Assembly (NCBI GenBank): GCA_007133495.1
Contig: SLMS01000129.1
Coordinates: 1 to 37,547 of the forward strand
Length of the DNA: 37,547 nt
Reading direction: 5' to 3'
Origin: Candidatus Sumerlaeota bacterium
Lineage (GTDB): Bacteria; Sumerlaeota; Sumerlaeia; SLMS01
A program made the translations under genes and the position numbers. Position 1 is the stretch's first letter, and every line of letters begins with the position of its first letter. A model generated the notes under the pieces. That model did no database searches. It had not been told where the DNA came from and saw only the letters and a program-made list of their open reading frames with translations. This document shows positions 33,201 through 37,547 of this stretch, one piece after another.

Positions 33201-34071
33201 GCTTCGGCACGTCGCCGGCGTTCCGGTCGAGGTTTTCCGCCCAGCCGAAGAGGTCCTCCGCGACGATGGTGCGGAGAGGCTCCTCGTCCCTGCGCGTGGC
33301 GAGCAGGAACCGGCCGCGGCAGGCCTGACAGGCGTCGAGCATCCGGCGCAGTTGCGCCGCGTCGCGCTTTTCCGGAGCGAGCAGCACCTCCGCCTCATCG
33401 TGGGCGCCAATCACGTCGGGGAGCTTCTCCACCGTTGCGACGATGGGGATGCCGGAGAAGCGCTTGCCCACCTGGGCCACGTCGCGGGTGAGCACCTGGG
33501 TGGGAAGGCGGGAGCCGGTCCCGCGAAGGTGCTTGAGGAGGCGTTCGGCCGCCGGTCCGTCGCCTACAAGGCAGCGCAGGGGTCCATCGCCGGGGCGTTT
33601 GCGCCCGGCGGGCGCGGGGGTGGCTCCCTCGATCCGCGGAAGCTGACGCCAGCCCCACATCAAGCCGCCCGACAGCAGGGCGTACAGGATGAGCGCTCCC
33701 CACGGGATCGTCAGCACCACGATTTCCCCGTCCATCTGCGCCTGCGGAAGCTGAAGGAAGGATTCGCGGCCGGAGATGATGCCGTTGATGATCGCCCAGA
33801 GCAGGAAGTGGCATCCGGTGGCCGCGGCGATGGGCACTTCCGGGCGCTGTGCGCCGCGGTAGAGCGGAAAGGCCGCCAGCAGCGCCAAGTGAGTCAGGAC
33901 CCACCAGGGCAGGAGCAACTGGAGCTGGAGGGCGTAGTCACGGCCCTCCAGGAAGCGCTCGTCCGCCGGCACGGCAAGGCCGAAGACGATGTTGTACGCG
34001 GCAACCAGCGCCACGAGCAGGAACGCCGCGTCCACGGCGGCAGGCAGATAAGGGCGCAAACGGGTCGGCAT
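30259..34071 (-). CDS. CapD/FlaA1-like membrane protein fused to tandem GT2-like domains
   Basis: A 1270-residue fusion. Residues 1-145 contain about four transmembrane helices (12-33, 50-70, 85-100, 118-140), as in CapD/WbpM-type polysaccharide proteins. Residues 165-280 are the accessory Rossmann domain. Residues 295-560 form an SDR-like NAD(P)-binding fold with GAGSIAG (300-306), but the catalytic block reads STLHAGDPSSVAAATLRLGE, lacking the Lys/Tyr pair. Residues about 640-765 are a Pro/Glu linker. Residues 773-960 look like a degenerate GT-A domain without a DxD. Residues 1025-1260 are a complete GT2 with VVDNGSTDG (1058-1066), DSDDEYDP (1111-1118) and the GEDYD catalytic region (1199-1203). 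It probably makes a surface glycan; the exact donor is unknown. Confidence 0.85.
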   Translation of the reverse strand: MPTRLRPYLPAAVDAAFLLVALVAAYNIVFGLAVPADERFLEGRDYALQLQLLLPWWVLTHLALLAAFPLYRGAQRPEVPIAAATGCHFLLWAIINGIISGRESFLQLPQAQMDGEIVVLTIPWGALILYALLSGGLMWGWRQLPRIEGATPAPAGRKRPGDGPLRCLVGDGPAAERLLKHLRGTGSRLPTQVLTRDVAQVGKRFSGIPIVATVEKLPDVIGAHDEAEVLLAPEKRDAAQLRRMLDACQACRGRFLLATRRDEEPLRTIVAEDLFGWAENLDRNAGDVPKPRVRRALVVGAGSIAGRELASQLAALQPEALWLVDHHRDALEEAVAAAATACPQAVLHKALVFPGDANGIGQVLRRARPEAIVYAAGCDSVPLLEEDPGAAVQENVVALAPWVRLAHGLGVESFVLLSTLHAGDPSSVAAATLRLGELVALSRGARSECRFTVLRIPEVAERRDSLVSQLTEQTDGRGTARLSHPDMELSPLPARWVARLALAAIAVKAPTGVLGTAMPTRLKLADAARQLLAARGKRWGKDVQVEYSGLPEGERLRAPAVEGETPFAQVPQLIALEEEPLPSPESLRDTLRTVEWLAEEERPETLLAYLGERVPGYFPSKDVTWRPEVLENAPWAEQEEIMPPAPDLKEQPSPAKAEPVEDLAPPEPEPEPPEEEPQPAPPAKEPEPKPPAEKPAETERLAPAPPGVPNSPKGKESAEADGEKGGAPFEEGDLFAEASPRAPEPETEETGTPTEERKEEETMSPSQEPAKGTCLVLSITKGVEKDTLEMLLDQMQQTVLGEDDKLVCIVDPEDEAKAAKVPVKLVRGSKPNGALMNEALETHPGAGMLVTLNSEVLLKEEALPELRKALADGTPLAYAHFEEDRAGERSTVILHDHEGCPHERFEYGPVIAYHTGAIKEVGGIRDDLNFAWEYDLHLKLMEQKPFKRIKEPLYIHFLQVVEDSTGKKVFSPGGGPLGGFSYVFYPEDVEREVTSVFEEALKRRGAWIDHPTVEVDHSGKKYETMATVVIPILNRMRFISNALDKLLANTYKDFEVVVVDNGSTDGTIEKVKEYEAKDSRVRLVHGKGSTIASALNEGIRAARGKYIGQHDSDDEYDPKCIEKMVAQLESNPKCGLAISYYRLMDEDGEIIEEVNPVTHGGYTRNQILRRDGAGATRWFPKAVLEEFGLYDEEHYGNFGEDYDMVVKTGEKYDVDRVHEVLYYYRRHPDNTDVTRDPEMKYKNKNRARQEALRRRIEINKRLGKAPQKTG

Positions 34072-34520
34072 CTCGGGCAGTCCGGAGCGGGAATGGTGAC
34101 ACGGGTGCGGAAGAACAGCTCAACCGGATACGACGAAGGCCAATAGCAGCGCGCCCCCCACAGGGACAACGGTTTCCATTGCGCCCGCGGAAACGCGCCG
34201 AGGGCCCTGCCATCCGCGGTGCCGTGGCGTCGTAGCGGCGTGGCGTGAGGTGACGAGGTGGGGATCACGCAACGGCGCGACGGCGCGGGCTCCGGCCGCA
34301 GAAATTATCCGCCGATTTCGCCGATGGACGCAGTATCCGCGCAATCTGCGGATAACACCAAAATCGATGCTCATCGAGACAAACAACGGGAACAGTCGGC
34401 AACCGAGCCTCCTGGCGGGACCTCCGCGGCGCCGTCCCTCCCTCAGCCTGCTTGACGCGCCGGGGCCGGGCGGGTTGGTCTTCCCGCCCCCGAAACCCCG
34501 CTCCGAAAGGCCCTCCCTCC
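34072..34520. other. 449-bp divergent intergenic region holding a degenerate repeat
   Basis: No credible gene is seen between the CapD-GT2 fusion (minus) and the M32 peptidase (plus). The region must hold both promoters, but no clear -35/-10 pair stands out. Around 34305-34354 is an AT-richer segment with an inverted repeat described separately. Some annotated-looking frames cross the region, but their composition is Arg/Pro-rich shadow sequence. Confidence 0.6.
34305..34354. repeat. TATCCGC/GCGGATA inverted-repeat element
   Basis: TTATCCGC (34305-34312) and TATCCGC (34334-34340) are direct copies, and GCGGATA (34348-34354) is their complement; the inner pair TATCCGC-GCAATCT-GCGGATA is perfect. 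On the opposite strand the unit reads ATCCGCAGATTGCGCGGATA, like the degenerate 'CGCAGATT' extragenic repeats common in some PVC and candidate-phylum genomes. That link is from memory. Confidence 0.45.
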
Positions 34521-36011
34521 ATGCCCGTTGCCGAATCGCTCAAGGAAGCCTGTGGCGAAATAGCCGATCTTGCCCGCGCTGCCTCGGTCCTTGGCTGGGA
34601 CCAGCAAACGTACATGCCGCCGCGCGGTGCGGGAAGCCGCGGCCGGCAGCTCGCCACCCTCAGCTCGCTCATACACGAGCGCATCACGAGCCCCCGGTTG
34701 GGCGAGCTGATGGCGAAGGCGGAGGAGGATGGCGACCTGTCTGAGGACGGCCGTGCGTTCCTGCGCGAGCTGGACTTCAAGCGCTCGCGGCTGCTGAAGC
34801 TGCCCCCGTCGCTCGTGCGGGAAATGACCCTGGAGCAATCCGCCGCCTTCGAAACGTGGGTGCGTGCACGCAAGGAGAAGGACTTTGCCCTGTTCGCCCC
34901 GCGGCTCTCGCGTCTGTTGGAGCTTTCGCGTCAGAAGGCAGAGTGTCTCGGTTACGAGGAAACGCCGTGGGACGCGCTTGTTCCCGATTTCGAACCCGGC
35001 ACGACAGCGAGCCAGCTCCGGCCGATTCTCGACCCGCTGCGGGAGGCCACGAAGGCCTTCCTTGCCCGCATCGAGCGTGTTCCGGCGCCCGACACCAGCT
35101 TCCTGGCGGGCGAATGGCCCATCGGACAGCAGCGCGAATTCGGCCTGCGGGTGGCGCGCGATATCGGTTTCGACTTCGAGGCCGGGCGTCAGGACATTGC
35201 CGCGCACCCCTTTTGCACGAGCTTCGGCCCGGGGGACGTCCGCATCACGACGCGCTATGACGAGTCCGACCCGGCGGAGGCGCTCCTGGCCACGATTCAC
35301 GAGTGTGGCCACGCGCTCTACAATCAGGGCTTCCGGCCGGAGGACGACCGGACACCGTTGGCGGGGGCGCCGAGCCATGGCATCCACGAATCGCAGTCGC
35401 GCTTCTGGGAGATCGTCGTGGCCCACAGCGCGCCGTTCTGGCGCCGGTACCTTCCGATCATGCGGGAGCACTTCCCCGGCCGGCTGGACGGCGTCACGGC
35501 CGATCAGTTCCTCCTCGCGATCAACCGGGTTCGCCCGAGCCTCATCCGCGTCGGGGCGGACGAGGTGACCTACAACCTGCACATCGCCGTGCGGTTCGAC
35601 GTGGAGGTGCGGCTGCTTGCAGGGGAGCTGGCGGTGGAGGATATCCCCGCGGAGTGGAACCGGCAGTACAAGGAGCTGCTCGGCCTGGACGTGCCGGACG
35701 ACGCGCAGGGGTGCCTGCAGGACGTGCATTGGTCCCACGCGGCCTTCGGCTACTTCCCGAGCTATACGCTGGGGAACATCTACGGGGCGATGATCGCGGA
35801 GAAGATGGAGGAGGACCTGCCGGGGATGTGGGAGGAAGTGGAGGCGGGCCGGTTCGCCGCGTTGCTGGAGTGGCTGCGCGAGCACGTCCACCGCGAGGGC
35901 AAGCGCCTGCGGCCGGTGCCGCTCGTGCGGAAGGTGACAGGGAAGGACCCGTCGGCGGAGGCGCTGCTGCGGCACTTCGACCGGAAGTACGGGGGGCTTT
36001 TCGGCATCTGA
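34521..36011 (+). CDS. M32 family metallocarboxypeptidase
   Basis: A 496-residue zinc carboxypeptidase of family M32 (Taq/Pfu type). The zinc motif HECGH is at residues 260-264 (His260, Glu261, His264) and the third ligand Glu290 is in HGIHESQSRFWE. The segment DPAEALLATIHECGHALYNQG is the family signature, and the N-terminal helix SVLGWDQQTYMPPRGAGSRG (22-41) is the conserved lid start. M32 enzymes remove C-terminal residues from short peptides in the cytoplasm and normally exist as dimers. ATG 34521 matches the family N-terminus. It ends just before a strong bidirectional hairpin. Confidence 0.95.
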   Translation: MPVAESLKEACGEIADLARAASVLGWDQQTYMPPRGAGSRGRQLATLSSLIHERITSPRLGELMAKAEEDGDLSEDGRAFLRELDFKRSRLLKLPPSLVREMTLEQSAAFETWVRARKEKDFALFAPRLSRLLELSRQKAECLGYEETPWDALVPDFEPGTTASQLRPILDPLREATKAFLARIERVPAPDTSFLAGEWPIGQQREFGLRVARDIGFDFEAGRQDIAAHPFCTSFGPGDVRITTRYDESDPAEALLATIHECGHALYNQGFRPEDDRTPLAGAPSHGIHESQSRFWEIVVAHSAPFWRRYLPIMREHFPGRLDGVTADQFLLAINRVRPSLIRVGADEVTYNLHIAVRFDVEVRLLAGELAVEDIPAEWNRQYKELLGLDVPDDAQGCLQDVHWSHAAFGYFPSYTLGNIYGAMIAEKMEEDLPGMWEEVEAGRFAALLEWLREHVHREGKRLRPVPLVRKVTGKDPSAEALLRHFDRKYGGLFGI

Positions 36012-36041
36012 TCCGGCTTGGCGGAGCGGGATAAAAGCAGT

Positions 36042-36070
36042 GCGGGGAGGGACATTCCGTCCCTCCCCGC
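36042..36070. terminator. Bidirectional hairpin between convergent M32 and phosphatase genes
   Basis: GCGGGGAGGGAC (36042-36053) and GTCCCTCCCCGC (36059-36070) are perfect 12-bp complements with loop ATTCC. It lies 31 bases past the M32 stop and 27 bases before the phosphatase stop on the other strand. T-rich DNA lies on both sides only in part, so it may act from both strands as a terminator. Confidence 0.7.
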
Positions 36071-36096
36071 GCGGCGTTGTTGCATTTTCGCAACCT

Positions 36097-36759
36097 TCAG
36101 GAAGCGGTGGCCTTTCTGCGGGAGCGGGAGGCCGTGGTGCGTGTACTCTTGGAATTGCCGGAGGTCTTGGACTTGCTGGTCCTTGAGCGCGACGGGCTCT
36201 TGCCGTCGGAGGATTTCTTGCGGCTGGCCGTGGCGGTCTTCTTTTTCGCCTTGGTGGCGGCTGGGCCGGCGAAGAATTCCTTGGTGTCGAGCATCTTGTC
36301 GATGGCGAGCTTCATCTCGCGGTAAACGCGCTTGTACACTTCGAGGGTGGCGCCCATCGGGTCGTTGATCTGGTAGTTCTTGAGGTCGCTCTCGGCGTAC
36401 TCCTTGAGGAGGTAGGTCTTGCCGATGGCTTCCTCACTTAGGCGCTTGGCATACTGTGTTTGCAGGGGGGACATGCCCAGGATGAGGTCAGCCTTGCGGA
36501 TGAGCACCTCGGTGAGGACGGCGCTCCGGTGGCCGTTGATATCCACGTCGGCGTTGCGCATGACCAGGGTGGCTTCCTGGGTTGGGATGAGGCCGTGGCT
36601 GGTCATGATGCCGGCGGTCTTGATCTCGATGTCCTTGATTCCCCGCTCTTCCATGGCCTTTTTCATGTAACCTTGGGCCATGGGGCCGCGGCAGGTGTCC
36701 CCCGTACAAAGGAAGAGGACGATTTTCTTCTTCTTCTTCTTTGGCAGCAGTAGTGACAT
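36097..36759 (-). CDS. Low-molecular-weight protein-tyrosine phosphatase-like protein with basic tail
   Basis: A 220-residue protein. The P-loop C-x5-R is Cys18-Arg24 in LCTGDTCRGPMA, with the LMW-PTP second Cys23, and the general acid loop is Asp133-Pro134 in INDPMG. In the P-loop Asp replaces the usual Asn at position 21. LMW-PTPs dephosphorylate tyrosine kinases of polysaccharide export, or arginine in YwlE-like members. After the domain ends near residue 165, 55 residues are almost only Lys, Arg, Ser, Thr and Ala (KAKKKTATASRKKSS onward), a histone-like tail. The N-terminus has KKKKKK encoded by a short GAA/AAG run. It likely acts near the glycan locus. Confidence 0.9.
   Translation of the reverse strand: MSLLLPKKKKKKIVLFLCTGDTCRGPMAQGYMKKAMEERGIKDIEIKTAGIMTSHGLIPTQEATLVMRNADVDINGHRSAVLTEVLIRKADLILGMSPLQTQYAKRLSEEAIGKTYLLKEYAESDLKNYQINDPMGATLEVYKRVYREMKLAIDKMLDTKEFFAGPAATKAKKKTATASRKKSSDGKSPSRSRTSKSKTSGNSKSTRTTASRSRRKATAS
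36724..36741 (-). repeat. Trinucleotide (AAG)n run in the phosphatase start
   Basis: A run of CTT/TTC on the plus strand encodes six consecutive lysines (residues 7-12) at the phosphatase N-terminus. Slippage by whole units would add or remove Lys without a frameshift; slippage in single bases would cut the gene. The count of units should vary between strains if it is active. Confidence 0.55.
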
Positions 36760-37041
36760 ACGCGCTCAGGTGATTCTCGCTTCCTGGTAAATGTGACGTG
36801 GGGGGAGTTTCGGGTGAAAAACCGGCTTTGGAAAGCCCCTTGCGCCCGCCGCGCCCGGGCGGCCTTCGGTGCAATGGGGGCAAATGGTGCGCCAGATTCT
36901 TCAGCCGATGGTTCTCCCCTCCCATCAGGTTAGAAGCATCCTAAAGCCTGCCGGTCAAATTCAAGCGCAATCGTGGTGGCTGCCGCCGGATTAGTGGATT
37001 ATGGGCAGCGTGAACGGCCGGGGGGCGGGGGGCAAGGGCTG
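36760..37041. other. 282-bp intergenic region upstream of the phosphatase gene
   Basis: No coding frame is convincing here. The part next to 36760 should hold the phosphatase promoter (minus strand), and the part next to 37041 the end signals of the partial gene. I see no strong hairpin with a T run. Confidence 0.4.
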
Positions 37042-37547
37042 TCATTCCGGGGCGCGGTGGACGGTGAGGGAGGGGCCGAGGGCCTGATGCTGGGGGAATT
37101 CGGCGACGATGGGGAGTTGGGTCAGTTCGCGGATGAAGGCCTGTTCTTTGGCGAACTCCGGGGCGTCGAAGCGAAGGTAGCGCTCGGTTAGTGTGGGAAC
37201 GATCACATACGAATACTGGCCCCGGTAGTCCTCCATGTCCAGGGAGAAGCGTTGGGGGGCGAACTCGCGCGTGCCGTCCTCCTGCCCCCAGTAGCGTGTG
37301 TCGAAGGGGAGAAACCGTGCGGGCAGTGGCATCTGGCGGGCGAGGGGAGCGTACTCCGCGGCGCGCTCGAAGTAAAGGCCGGAGCCGCCCGCTTCGCGGG
37401 CGTGTGAGAGCAGGACCTCGTAGCTTTCCCGGTCGATCGCGATGGCGGGATGGTAGCGGAAGGCGTAGTTGGAGGCGATGAGGAGCGGGCGCTCGGGCGG
37501 CTCTTCGGCGAAGCCGAGGTCCTCGTAGAGGAATGCGGCGGCGCGGA
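37042..37547 (-). CDS. C-terminal part of a large unidentified protein (partial)
   Basis: The frame is open from the window end down to the stop at 37042 and gives about 167 residues. It reads LLIASNYAFRYHPAIAIDRESYEVLLSHAREAGGSGLYFERAAEYAPLAR (about 22-71) and later GQYSYVIVPTLTERYLRF and IVAEFPQHQALGPSLTVHRAPE. The pattern of alternating beta strands and the LxxSxxxAxxxG segments recall the soluble C-terminal domain of membrane glycosyltransferases (GT39/PMT type), but this is a guess. The N-terminal part lies outside the window. It is 282 bp from the phosphatase gene on the same strand. Confidence 0.6.
   Translation of the reverse strand, partial: RAAAFLYEDLGFAEEPPERPLLIASNYAFRYHPAIAIDRESYEVLLSHAREAGGSGLYFERAAEYAPLARQMPLPARFLPFDTRYWGQEDGTREFAPQRFSLDMEDYRGQYSYVIVPTLTERYLRFDAPEFAKEQAFIRELTQLPIVAEFPQHQALGPSLTVHRAPE

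Overview
The window is a gene-dense, high-GC stretch of a bacterial chromosome. The cell was probably diderm: there are several signal peptides and two lipobox lipoproteins, an HlyD-type periplasmic adaptor, membrane glycan enzymes, and the MEP-pathway gene dxr. Several degenerate intergenic repeats resemble ones I associate with uncultivated PVC or Sumerlaeota-like genomes, so such a lineage is my guess; no marker gene here proves it.

Layout. 1-8 kb: the tail of an upstream gene, a secreted Kelch protein, tRNA-Leu(CAG), a P1-family (DmpA-like) peptidase and dxr on the minus strand, a solitary beta-class DNA methyltransferase, and a secreted NAGPA-type phosphodiester glycosidase with LamG-like C-terminal domains. 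8-10 kb: a tight operon of a small coiled-coil protein, a lipoprotein, hypoxanthine phosphoribosyltransferase and a DUF1871-like protein. 10-21 kb: core genes (VKOR-DsbA fusion, lon, an AlkA-like glycosylase, argD, two small alpha+beta-fold proteins) interleaved with three different toxin-antitoxin modules. These are an AF2212/VapC pair, a HigB/HigA-like pair directly upstream of lon, and DarT/DarG directly downstream of argD.

21-34.5 kb is a surface-glycan and envelope region. On the minus strand lie a WecG/TagA-type glycosyltransferase, a membrane-anchored protein with carboxypeptidase-regulatory-like domains and a GNAT acetyltransferase. Divergent from these run an MFS transporter, a MurJ/MviN-type flippase and a GT4-like glycosyltransferase. 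Then come an HlyD-like lipoprotein and a 1270-residue fusion of a CapD/FlaA1-like membrane protein, a Pro/Glu-rich linker and two GT2-like domains. 34.5-37.5 kb: an M32 carboxypeptidase, a low-molecular-weight phosphatase with a long basic tail, and a gene cut by the window end.

No CRISPR array, phage, transposase or rRNA was seen. The observations most worth following are the toxin-antitoxin pair beside lon with a 12-bp direct repeat around its start, the CapD-GT2 fusion whose dehydratase half lacks the expected catalytic residues, the DarG whose C-terminal half looks Panacea/DUF4065-like, and several structured intergenic repeats between convergent genes.
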